Source: Phoronis australis (lineage: Eukaryota; Phoronida; Phoronidae). From it: a stretch of 64,000 nt of DNA. Under the pieces are notes generated by a model. That model worked only from the letters and a program-made list of their open reading frames with translations, had not been told where the DNA came from and ran no database searches. The position numbers and the translations under genes were made by a program. Each line of letters opens with the position of its first letter. Position 1 is the stretch's first letter. Below are positions 12,501-22,540 of the stretch, piece after piece. Where the stretch lies: assembly GCA_002633005.1 (NCBI GenBank), contig NMRA01000087.1, positions 126,001-190,000 on the forward strand, in the 5' to 3' direction.

Positions 12501-15500
12501 CAGGGCTCACAGAAATACTTTTCCCAGCCAAACATGGAATATAATGTGATTACAGCTATATGCTTTCGGATAGTTATTTTTGTCGGAGTTATAAATAGTG
12601 GCAGAACATGAATATCATGTAGCAAGCTGCAATAGTTTTTACCATTGATAGTAGTTGGGAGACGAGTTTGTGTTTAATTTGAAGAAGCCCAAGTTTGGAA
12701 CAGTTGGTCAAACTGGTGGCCATTTGGCATATTTTTTTTACCAGAACTTTAGTGGTCTGTTTGATCAAATAATTTTCTATCATGATGTGAAAAGGTTCGA
12801 GATGTATTTTGTGCTGTTGAGTAACCCTGGGCCCATTTAATCAAAATTCGTAAGTCCAGTCTTAGCGATGGCCGTCGTAATGTAGATTTTCATTCGTATG
12901 CAGTTTACTAACATGGCTCGTGAAGGTGGTGTTAGGTATGAGTATGAAAACATTATCAGCTTTACGTCGATTGGCTCTTATAAAAAAAAACCAGCGCTGC
13001 ATTTGCAATAACGTTCCTATGTTCGGATTCAGACCCATTTGATAAAGCAGGTCACTGGTTCACAGTAGACATTTTAAGGTTAATATGAGGGACCATATAT
13101 TATAAAAATGCCCAAATTTGACTAACTTCAGAACACCGTGTCTCAATTAATGACTCATCGGTAAAAAGTCTTAAGTCAAATTCTACCAGCTTCTTACTTC
13201 CAGAAAATATATAATTTTACTGACAGAGAGTTAAAATCTGTAGTTTTGCAGATATTTGGCTCGTAAATAGTCAGACTTATAAATAACGTCTTTCATAAGC
13301 TTCATACACAAAGCCTGGTGTAGCTTCTCATTAACATGTAATGCTGGACAATAGCTCAATTATCCTCCATGTGCTCTCAATAACATGTAATGCTGGACAA
13401 TAGCTCAATTATCCTCCATGTGCTCTCATTAACATGTAATGCTGGACAATAGCTCAATTATCCTCCATGTGCTCTCATTAACATGTAATGCTGGACAATA
13501 GCTCAATTATCCTCCATGTGCTCTCATTAACATGTAATGCTGGACAATAGCTCAATTATCCTCCATGTGCTCTCATTAACATGTAATGCTGGACAATAGC
13601 TCAATTATCCTCCATGTGCTCTCATTAACATGTAATGCTGGACAATAGCTCAATTATCCTCCATGTGCTCTCATTAACATGTAATGCTGGACAATAGCTC
13701 AATTATCCTCCATGTGCTCTCATTAACATGTAATGCTGGACAATAGCTCAATTATCCTCCATGTGCTCTCATTAACATGTAATGCTGGACAATAGCTCAA
13801 TTATCCTCCATGTGCTCTCATTAACATGTAATGCTGGACAATAGCTCAATTATCCTCCATNGATGATTCTCGTGGCGACGTAGGAAAAAGTCCGTCATTA
13901 CGACCATTTATTCATTGCATTTGGTCGTTTAGGGCTTCACTGTTGTTAGAGTGATGGTTTTAACATATTATAGGAACAAAATTTAAATGCTTTGCCATTC
14001 AAGGCAGGCTTTGAGTTTCAGTTTTTGCATTGTTTCCAGTTAATGGTTTATAAAATAATATAATGTAGTTCTGTGTATAATTTGTGAACATATATATTCA
14101 GTTATAGACCCATTTATACGCAGTGCTTGATATTTTCTTGTTGGCCCTTGATGCATGAAAGTACAGTTTATGGTCAACTGATATGTCGTGAAATGATAAT
14201 CATCATCAGGGCTCACAGAAATACTTTTCCCAGCCAAACATGGAATATAATGTGATTACAGCTATATCCTTTTAGATAGTTATTTTTGTCGGAGTTATAA
14301 ATACTGGCAGAACATGAATATCATGTAGTAAGCTGCAATAGTTTTTACCATAGATAGTAGTTGGGAGACGAGTTTGTGTTTAATTTGAAGAAGCCCAAGT
14401 TTGGAACAGTTGGTCAAACTGGTGGCCATTTGGCATTTTTTTACCAGAACTTTAGTGGTCTGTTTGATGAAATCATTTTCTATCATGATGTGAAAAGGTT
14501 CGAGATGTATTTTGTGCTGTTGAGTAACCCTGGGCCCATTTAATCAAAATTCGTAAGTCCAGTCTTAGCGATGTAATGTAGATTTTCATTCATATGCAGT
14601 TTACTAACATGGCTCATAAAGGTGGTGTTAGGTATGAGTATGACAACATTATCAGCTTTACGTCAATTGGCTCTTATAAAAAAATGCAGCGCCACATTTG
14701 CAATAACGTTCCTACATTCGGATTCAGACCCATTTGATAAAGCAGGTCACTGGTTCACAGTAGACATTTTAAGGTTAATATTGAGGACCATATAAAAATG
14801 TCCAAATTTGGCTAACTTCAGAACTCCGTGTCTCAATTAATGACTCATCGGTAAAAGGTCTCAAGTCAAATTCTACCAGCTTCTTACTTCCAGAAAATAT
14901 ATAATTTTACTGCCAAGGACACAGAGTTAAAATCTATAGTTTTGTAGATATTTGGCGAAGTAGACTTATAAATAACATCTTTCATATTAAGCTTCATACA
15001 GAAACCCTGGTGTAGCTTCTCATTAACATGTAATGCTGGACAGTAGCTCAATTATCCTCCATGTGCTCTCATTAACATGTAATGCTGGACAATAGCTCAA
15101 TTATCCTCCATGTGCTCTCCAACAGGAAGGAAGAGGAACCACAGGGCTGGATGGGTTACTTTGGCCAGGCCATTAAGTCGTCGGCCAGTTACCTGCCCAG
15201 CCAGGTGACTGACATGTTACACCAGTGGAGGGCATTTGCCACGGCACGGCTGCCCGTGTCCCAGATGAGAACGGTCTGCGCTCTTGCCAAGTAAGTGTGC
15301 TGAGATTGGGAAGACAGGGTGAACACATGCGAAGTAGGCAGTGTAGTAGATAACCTGGATGTGAAGATACACCTGTATTAGGCACATACACCTTTATTAG
15401 GCGCATGTGCCTATTTGTGGAATAAATACTAAAACCAAGAAGCAACTTCATCGAATATTACGTCAGTGTAACTTAACTCGTAAGTAAAGGACAGACCTTA

Positions 15501-18500
15501 ATTTGTATTCAGTTTAAGACTAACTGTTAAATAAATAGTATTGAGTATGTACCAGAGACATTTGAATTACCGTGCAGACATATACATATGCAAGGGATAA
15601 CTTTGTGTGTCTTTAAGTGAAACTTAGACATATTTTTATCAATTTGTGAAACACTTGAGTGAAATATCTTAGAAAAATAGCATTGTATCGGTTATAACTG
15701 CGTGGGTCTCAATATGCGCATGATGCAGTAGAAAGTTTACAAATTTTGCTGGGTTGCTGGGCACAGAAAGTCTGATGTTGTAATGGACACCTGAGATGCA
15801 TTCTGTAAGGTGGAGTGCGGGCGTGCGCTTGTGCGTGTGAGTTTGTGTGTGTCTGTTCGAATTGCAAGTTGGGCAAGATCGTGCAAGTTCACATAAATTG
15901 CCAATGTTTCACAAGTATGCTCACCACTCTACATGCTTCCTCTAGCAAAATTTCACCAATGAAGTAATTCACTAATTGATTGATGAGGCTGGAACTTGGT
16001 ATCATGGGAGAAAAAAGAGAGTAAACTTACTATTTGTGTTTGATAAGCCACAATTTCTCACTGCAAGTGACTTGTGATTGTCTACAGAACTTAGCCCTGT
16101 TTCATAGAATGCTGGCTGTGGGACATGTCTAGGGTTCAAATTCCTGCAGCTGCCTCCAATAGAGGTCTCTGATGTGTAACTCTTATGAGTTGGGATTTAA
16201 GAAGAAAAAGTCTCTTATCAACATTTGCATTAAGTATGGTTATCAGGAGGCAGTAATTGAGATTATTTCTTAACACTTTTTATGGTGATCAAAAGCAGGC
16301 GAGACATTTAATAAATCAACATACGGTATCAGTTTTATGATGTCTTTACGTGTCATTCTACAAGCATGCAGTCGAGGGTGGAAGTGTTTAAATAAAGTTA
16401 TCATGTGTTAATTGAAACTGCACACAATTCCATTACGAATTCTATGGCATATTAGATAGGAGTTTTGATATGGGGCATGTCACATGGAAAGTCAGCAAAA
16501 CCAGCAAGTGAATGCAGTTATCTATAAATGTCGGATATCTGCAGTTGAAATAACTTGTGTTGTTTGTGACGTGATTGCTTTCTTATGTTTGCATACTGTA
16601 GAATTTTTAGACTCGTCTTCAATTAACCAAATTGCAGAAAAGACAGTTGTGTGGACAGAGTTTCTGAGCAACTTAAATTGGATTTTGATGGCAGTTGACT
16701 TCAGACAACTTTACCAATAACAAAACTTGAAAATTAATGCATCACATCACATGAAATATAAGATTACTCAAAGCATGCCATGTGATTGGTGGATTCTCAA
16801 GTCAAGTCTTGTGTAAAATTCAGAGATTTTGGACCTTGGTTGGTAATGTGCCATGTTATTGTAGTTTCATTTTTGTTAAGATGAATAGATGTAAGGGTAT
16901 CTTGCAGAATGTTCAATGCTGTGTACTGTAGAGAGTTGTTTCACTAACATTTTGTGCTTTATTTCTGAGACTATTGTTTTTCATAGAATCAACAAAGCCC
17001 CTCGACTACTAGTCGCCTGTCAAGACGGTAACTTGTACATATATAATCTGGAGCCATCAGAAGGCGGGGAGTGCCCCCTATTGAAGACACACAGGTAATG
17101 CTGGACGAGGCGAGGATATCAAGTCATGCTTCATCTAACTTGTCGATGTATTCATACTCAAGTTTTAGTTTATCATGTTGCTGTGTTAGTAACCTTAGGA
17201 AGTATGCGCGCATCCAGCCTGAGAAATGGGGGGGGGCTTTGGAGAATGTAGAGCTTTTACTAAGAATCACGGGGAACGTTCAGAGCTATGAATTGTGCAT
17301 TTGCCAAATTTTGTAGTTCCTGCCTTTTAGTGGACTTTTGTCTCGTTTTCTACTTGTTTGGAGTTTTTGTTTCTCTGAGGCAGACCTCTTTGCCCACTTT
17401 GCCAAATTGGGGGGGGGGGGCTCGTTTGAGCCGCCCTGGGTGCATGCATGGGAAGTGATCTGTTATTAATGTCTTCTGTCACTAAATAACTAAAAAGGAA
17501 AGGTCAGTCTTGTTTCCCCTCTGAATGTTGTCTTTGTGATTGTCTTGGCAGTATAATGTATAATTATGTTTGAACAAATGGTTACACTCATGAAAGTTTT
17601 TGATCATCATGATCCTCGCTGTGAGCACGGCGTTTATAGGGATATTTGTTTACCTGATATTTTTGACAACATTTTGGCTTTGCTTGTTTTTGCGTCATGT
17701 TTGGTTAGAGCAATTCCGTTATTTAATACAATGCTAAGTTATCGTACTTGCTGATGTTCATTTCTTGTCTCAGACTACTTACTGCTTTCATACATTCTAG
17801 CACTACTTTCCATTACCAAACCTCATCTTGAGTTCTTATTTACTTTTCTTCTACTGCAGCCTTGAGGGTCACCCAGACTGTTTACCAGCTGAGCCATCGA
17901 GCACGGGACCAATGCATGACAAGCCCCTGGCCTCGCCTCCAATGAACACGTATGCTGCTGCCACTGTGCGCCGGGTAGAAGCAGGCTCGTCCCCCTCGTC
18001 TACGTCTCCCCGAGCGAGCCCCCCAGGTAAGCAGGAGGGTGAGCCAACTGGTTCCTCATTGAGCGCCGATTACGGCAGTTATGCCCATGCTGCGAGAATG
18101 ACTGAGAGTGGCCAGAAACGACGTCAGCCTACCGACCTCATCGGGGAAGTTGTCGACTTTGGTAAGGTCAATTCTGTTCGGCCTGGCCCTGCCCACTGTT
18201 CAGGCATCCGACTGCTCCTGGTTTTCATACTCATCGCCTGAATGCACGCTGTCTGTATCTAACTCTTCTCNTGTTTACCCGATATTTTTGACAACATTTT
18301 GGCTTCGCTTGTTTTTGCGTCATGTTTGGTTAGAGCAATTCCGTTATTTAATACAATGCTAAGTTATCATACTTGCTGATGTTCATATCTTGTCTCAGAT
18401 TACTTACTGCATTCATACATTCTAGCACTACTTTCCATTACCAAACCTCATCTTGAGTTCTTATTTACTTTTCTACTGCTGCAGCCTTGAGGGTCACCCA

Positions 18501-21418
18501 GACTGTTTACCAGCTGAGCCATCGAGCACCGGACCAATGCACGACAAGCCCCTGGCCTCGCCTCCAATGAACACGTATGCTGCTGCCACTGTGCGCCGGG
18601 TAGAAGCAGGCTCGTCCCCCTCGTCTACGTCTCCCCGAGCGAGCCCCCCAGGTAAGCAGGAGGGTGAGCCAACTGGTTCCTCATTGAGCGCCGATTACGG
18701 CAGTTATGCCCATGCTGCGAGAATGACTGAGAGTGGCCAGAAACGACGTCAGCCTACCGACCTCATCGGGGAAGTTGTCGACTTTGGTAAGGTCAATTCT
18801 GTTCGGCCTGGCCCTGCCCACTGTTCAGGCATCCGACTGCTCCTGGTTTTCATACTCATCGCCTGAATGCACGCTGTCTGTATCTAACTCTTCTCTGTTT
18901 AAGGTTGTGTAGGACCTTATCTACAAGTCTTCATATTTAGCCAAATATCTACAAAACCATGGATTTTAATTTGGTTAAAGTATAATATTATATTTTCTGA
19001 AAATTGAAACCCTGAAGAATTTGATTTATTGAAGAAATGTTCATTGATTGCAAAAAAAACCCAGAAACAGTAGCATTGTCTAATGCATGTGTTCAAGGTG
19101 AGATCTCAAAAAAGGTGTTACAGGTTTTTAATTTCAATTTCGTTTTTGTTTTGAATTTAGGCACATGTCTTGATAGACTCTCATGGAAAAATGGAAAATT
19201 TTAAAAACAATCCCTAAAAGTCTTTTGGAGACCAGTGTATAAAACATAGTATGTGAAAATTTCGTTAATTTGAATCTGAGCAACTTTTTTGAAATATGAT
19301 CTTCCGAAGTTATCCAAATTTGTTTAGGGTCCTATATAACTGTTCATTCTGTTGGCTAGAGTGTAGACTGAGGTTTTGTTTAGTTTTGTTTTAACCTGAT
19401 GCCTGCTCAATAATGCTACGTCAGATAAGTCGGGGATTTGGAATAGAAAATAGTCCCTATTTTTATTTCTCTACTTTCATAGATGTACTTTTATTGATCA
19501 GAATTCTTATTTGAAATCGATGCCAATTATGGAAAGTTTGTGTATTTGGCATTTTTGTCAAATGTTTTCACATAGAGGAAATACATCTATTAAGTGGGAT
19601 CATTATCTGAAATTTAGCAGTTGGGAAATTTTATTCTGCTGTCCAAAGCACACAATTCATATCAGTGATCCGGTCTTATCACTTCTCTTAGTTTTGTATT
19701 ATCCATTCTTACAAACAATTGTCTTCCAAGTAATCTGGCCATTTGTCAGTTTTCTAATTCAGAGATTTGATTGCTGAATGAGACACACATGCATGCCTTC
19801 AAATGATTTCAAAGCGACCATGTTTTTTACATGAGTTCCAACTGGTGAACGTGATCAAAACTTACTTTATGATGCTATATTTGCATTCTGTGGAAACGCA
19901 GGCTTGCGTACTTGATAATTTGTTTTTTCTTGGACTTTGGTGAAATTTTGCATCTGACATTTAGATATCAAAGTTTTGGCTGGCATTTTGTTCACAATGA
20001 AAGAATGTTTAATTTTGTCAATCTGCAAAGCATCATTGTCTGCACTAGAATAACGTAGATTGTTATGTTGGGACGGGCATGTAAGCTTTGCAAATAATTC
20101 AAGTCCTGAAGTGAGACAAGTCTACACTTTTTAAAAATGTACTGGATTTTGCTATCTATGAATCTTTCCGCCAACAGTTGTTGCTTTACTGTCTTAAACG
20201 TCTTTGTTCCAGTTTGATGTTTTGGCATCCGAAATTGCGCTTTCTAGAACCTTAAGTTATGATGTTCCATTATTGTTGATAGTACCTGTCTGTTTTCATG
20301 TTTCTCTTTAACCGCTTGAATTAGGCTATTGGCTTTTCACTTTGCACCCACCAAGACACCGGTGATGGTTGACAGGATTCACTTACTGAAGTCGGAAGAA
20401 ATGTGCAGAAGAGTGAAATGTGAAGCTGCTCCAACCCCTTACTACATTATCACTCATAGACATAGATTAGTTATTAATATCTTGAATGGAATTATCCTGC
20501 ATGTTTAAATATTCTTACCATAAACTTGATGAAATTGTTTTCAATCAATGAATTGACTCAGAAACATTCATTTTTCCATCCAAAAAGTGGTAAATACCTG
20601 CAGAAATTTCCGTCGTCTGCCATTTAGTGCATACTAGGTGGCCCTGTACACAGGATGTTATATGTTGCATAACACATAGCAACAGCCTGCGTATAGCATC
20701 ATCTAGTATGCACTGAGGAAGACATCAGGAATAGCAGATGTTGAAAATTTCTGCAGGTATTAACCACTTTTTTGGGTGTAAAAATGAATTTCCCTGTGTC
20801 AGTTGTTATTCACTACTCTGATGAATCTGTTTGAAGAAAAATGGATGTCTTAAATGAAATTTTTTCTTATTTACTCTTTGAACATCCGTTTTCTCTCGTT
20901 TTATTTTAATTGCTGATTTTGTTATACTTGTAAAATGTTCCGAGGTTCTCTAGTGGTCTATTCTCATTTGTTTCTTCATTTAGTGTTTATTTTTGAAATT
21001 CTATATTTGCTGTGAGAACAACTGTTATGTGCAAGCAGCTTAGATTATTTTCAATACTGCAATTAAAACGAAACTGGAGACTCATGTCACTTGGACAGAT
21101 ATTACAACTTCCTTAAGTTCTGAAGATTTGCATGGGAAGGATTGTCACTTAAATTCACCTTACCTTCATTGCTTGTAAAATAAAACAAAATGAAATTAGA
21201 AATCTTGTGTATTTTATTTGTTTTATGCTGTTTTCTTTCATCTTATCTTGGTTATGGCGATTTTATCTTTTTCCCTGTTTGTATTATTTGTAGAATCTCA
21301 GCCATACCAAGATGTTGAGCCCCACAGTGTTGTTGGAGGAAGTCCTGATGTTGGCATATCTGGCTTGCGATTGGATGATGACAATGAGTTCCCGCCCATG
21401 ACTCATCAGGCTGATTAA
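3600..21418 (+). CDS. WIPI2: WIPI2-type PROPPIN (WD-repeat phosphoinositide-binding autophagy protein), exons 2-10
   Basis: The family forms seven-bladed beta-propellers that bind PI3P/PI(3,5)P2 on phagophore membranes; WIPI2 recruits ATG16L1 for LC3 lipidation. Coding exons I place: 3600-3694, 5326-5495, 8804-8998, 9395-9558, 10323-10430, 15126-15290, 16987-17094, 17860-18161 and 21294-21418. Every intron is GT/AG, the phases chain without error, and the reading ends at TAA 21416-21418, giving about 476 residues. Exon 1 (about 40-50 residues) lies outside. Recognisable blocks in order are [27 protein letters not shown], the cysteine-bearing block before [58 protein letters not shown] and the lipid-binding signature FEFRRGLKR. 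The C-terminal end DDDNEFPPM resembles WIPI2 rather than WIPI1. The linker from exon 9 is long and Ser/Pro-rich. Exons 3-6 and 9 also occur as second haplotype copies (separate entries). The symbol means the WIPI1/2 orthologue. Confidence 0.93.
5909..6083 (+). pseudogene. Broken THAP-domain reading frame inside the transposon
   Basis: One frame reads [20 protein letters not shown] and then phenylalanines over a T-run. A shifted frame then reads [14 protein letters not shown] and RVCSQ. Together these carry the THAP order: paired Cys, Asn, aromatic, then Trp, then CS before the expected His-Phe. THAP is a zinc-dependent DNA-binding domain frequent in P-element and related transposases. The frame breaks at the homopolymer (about 5970-5980) and the usual HF after CS is lost, so I call it a relic. 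Confidence 0.6.
6130..6243 (-). pseudogene. Relic of a 'GYQFEP'-type transposon reading frame
   Basis: Read on the minus strand from about 6243, it gives [20 protein letters not shown] and then degenerates. Short acidic leaders of the form GYxFEP precede a P2RX7 C-terminal-like zinc domain in many invertebrate transposon-associated proteins (from memory of the family). The zinc domain itself is not visible here. It faces the THAP relic, the same pairing as in the element at 43780. Confidence 0.35.
6264..6762. mobile_element. hAT-like MITE nested in the 2.2 kb transposon
   Basis: The 499-bp segment begins CAGGGCTTGGAAT and ends with its perfect 13-bp reverse complement ATTCCAAGCCCTG. CAGGG...CCCTG ends are typical of hAT elements. 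I could not find an 8-bp target duplication in the flanks. The interior is rich in CCGCGG-like motifs and has a direct repeat of TTCCGGAGGTGGTACC near 6599-6633. Long frames here look accidental. Confidence 0.5.
12160..13860. repeat. Intron 6 block duplicated at 13862-15125 (haplotypes)
   Basis: Sequence from 12160 to about 13380 is repeated from 13862 to about 15071 with scattered differences. The first copy runs into a long minisatellite and stops at the N at 13861. The second copy has only two minisatellite units and then exon 7. Confidence 0.85.
13332..13860. repeat. 49-bp minisatellite, about 10.8 units
   Basis: Units begin TAACATGTAATGCTGGAC and end TCCTCCATGTGCTCTCAT. Starts at 13332 and 13381 give the 49-bp period. 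Units are nearly identical and the array runs into the N at 13861, so its true length is unknown. The other haplotype has two units (about 15028-15120). Confidence 0.93.
15028..15125. repeat. Short allele of the minisatellite, abutting the exon 7 acceptor
   Basis: Two units run straight into CTCTCCAACAG, the acceptor of the exon at 15126. Each unit carries a CATTAAC/TTAAC stretch that could act as a branch site and a pyrimidine-biased CTCTC run. The unit was therefore probably copied from the acceptor region itself. Confidence 0.8.
17202..17452 (+). mobile_element. MITE with ATGCGCGCA ends (copy 1), WIPI2 intron 8
   Basis: It starts near ATGCGCGCATCCAGCC and ends CCTGGGTGCATGCAT. The interior contains GTGGACTTTTGTCTCGTTTT and a TTTCTCTGAGG block shared with copies at 29487-29751 (minus) and 55959-56175. 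It contains two G runs. Confidence 0.65.
17860..18161 (+). CDS. WIPI2: WIPI2 exon 9 with two in-phase donor sites
   Basis: The acceptor is CTACTGCAG. The exon encodes a hydrophilic Ser/Pro/Thr-rich linker replacing the divergent C-terminal linker of vertebrate WIPI2. The downstream donor (GTAAGG at 18162) gives 302 bp. An upstream consensus donor (CAG then GTAAGC at 18027) gives 167 bp. Both leave one base of the codon, so either joins the last exon (21294) in frame; the short form drops 45 codons. The frame stays open beyond the second donor to 18241, but I take that as read-through. Confidence 0.8.
18485..18786 (+). CDS. WIPI2: WIPI2 exon 9, second copy after an assembly join
   Basis: The 302-bp exon encodes the same residues as 17860-18161 and has the same two donors. 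It lies in the block 18273-18894, which restarts at the single N at 18272 and repeats 17647-18271. A gene finder would wrongly include both copies; both have phase 1 at each end, so the reading frame would not reveal the error. Confidence 0.85.
18898..19342. mobile_element. TTAAGGTT-type MITE in WIPI2 intron 9
   Basis: It opens TTAAGGTTGTGTAGGACC and closes GGGTCCTATATAACTG, roughly inverted. Inner segments (ATATGATCTTCCGAAGTTAT, CCAAATTT) match the intron 3 and NAF1 copies. The right-hand TTAA has decayed. Confidence 0.5.
20551..20803. repeat. Foldback element with about 50-bp inverted arms, WIPI2 intron 9
   Basis: The left arm contains AAGTGGTAAATACCTGCAG and AAATTT; the right arm is its complement (AAATTTCTGCAGGTATTAACC, ACTTTT). 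ATTCATTTTT and a GACTCAG/CTGTGTC pair extend the arms outward. Inner TAGTATGCAC and GCATACTA also pair. It contains no open frame of note and is probably a MITE. Confidence 0.6.
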
Positions 21419-22540
21419 AGGGAAGGTGGCTACCAATTGATGAACAGCAATTGACCTATCGCCAGGATTCTGAGTGACGGCTTAACTGACCATTTAGAAC
21501 GCAGCATTATTGACACAACTTCGTTCCCAAGTTGTTTGTTAGTCAACATTACGCAAGCGGCGGAGCTTGCGATAGGTCAATTGTTACAATAGATGCCTGG
21601 TTGCAGGTGGTCAACTTCTTGGAGTCGGAAAGCGAGCGCCAAATGGACTGTGATTTTTGGACTACGGATTATGGAACTCCCGTTTGAACTCAGCGTTGAG
21701 AGAACCTGCTTGTTTGTTATGGAGGTTTTATTTCCAAACACGTCGCAATTGATTGATTGTTTGAAGAGTTTGGATTGGATTTTGAGTCAGTGCTAGTTGC
21801 AATTTGTTGTGGTGCGATGCCAATCTTGCATATTACTGGCAGAGAAGTCGTTCGTGGTGTACACATTACAGTCATAAAAGCAATTATGCTACCTTGTAGA
21901 ATTTTATGCGAGTCACGTAAGATGCAAAGTATTCTGATTTTGTTGGATGAAGACAAGTCTCATGTTCATCATTACTCTATGAATGTCATATGTTATGGTG
22001 AAAACCCACTTTGGTTCATGTGAAGAAAGGGGGACCTAAAAGATCAAAAAAAATTAAGCATACAGAAATTTCTTTGCCCCTGGCTTCTCTGTACTGCTTT
22101 GTAAATGTTGGAGATTGCATTTATTTCTTTCACTTCATAGGTAGTCTTCCATGTGGGGATTAATTTTCCTCATGTAAACCTCTTCAGTTATTCCGATAGT
22201 AGCGCTCGTGAAGTCTAATCATGTCTAACTGGGGTCTGTATGTTGACGATTTACATTTGTATTCTCCGGGTTACTTTACCGCAAATAATTGGCTATTTGC
22301 GGGTTCCTGCGAGTATGTTGTCATGCGAGATTCACTACTTCATGTTGTAGAAACATGCTTAAATTATACAAATACAACTATTCATGTCTTTCTGTCGGTG
22401 TCGTTAGTTTTTTCTTGCACCCATGTGCTGAACTATATTCTTAAACCTGCTGCGAGCATGTCTTCTGGCAAAAGCAAATGTGTGATTTAGACAACTTAAA
22501 GTTACTGTAAATAAAAATGGTCTCTAATTTTTCTTTATTC
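21419..22540 (+). other. WIPI2: WIPI2 3' UTR with inverted repeat and polyadenylation signal
   Basis: It runs from the stop codon to the first good AATAAA (22510-22515). It holds a perfect 15-bp inverted repeat, CAATTGACCTATCGC at 21448-21462 and its complement at 21569-21583, which could form a stem with a 106-base loop. Small open frames inside show no recognised homology. Confidence 0.5.

Larger units (their letters stand above)
17647..18894. repeat. Exon 9 block present twice (17647-18271 and 18273-18894)
   Basis: Near-identical copies meet at a single N (18272). The second restarts within the intron upstream of exon 9. The same signature is seen at 3353 and 13861, so this is most simply a haplotype overlap left unmerged. 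Confidence 0.85.

Noticed and set aside
13332-13860. Regular repeats that might suggest a CRISPR array
   Set aside because: The whole 49-bp unit repeats with no unique spacers, and the context is a eukaryotic intron. It is a minisatellite.
18162-18241. Continuation of WIPI2 exon 9 to an in-frame stop
   Set aside because: The final exon at 21294 joins the donor at 18162 in phase and encodes the conserved WIPI2 tail. Read-through would give an unconserved hydrophobic end, so it would only be a minor isoform.
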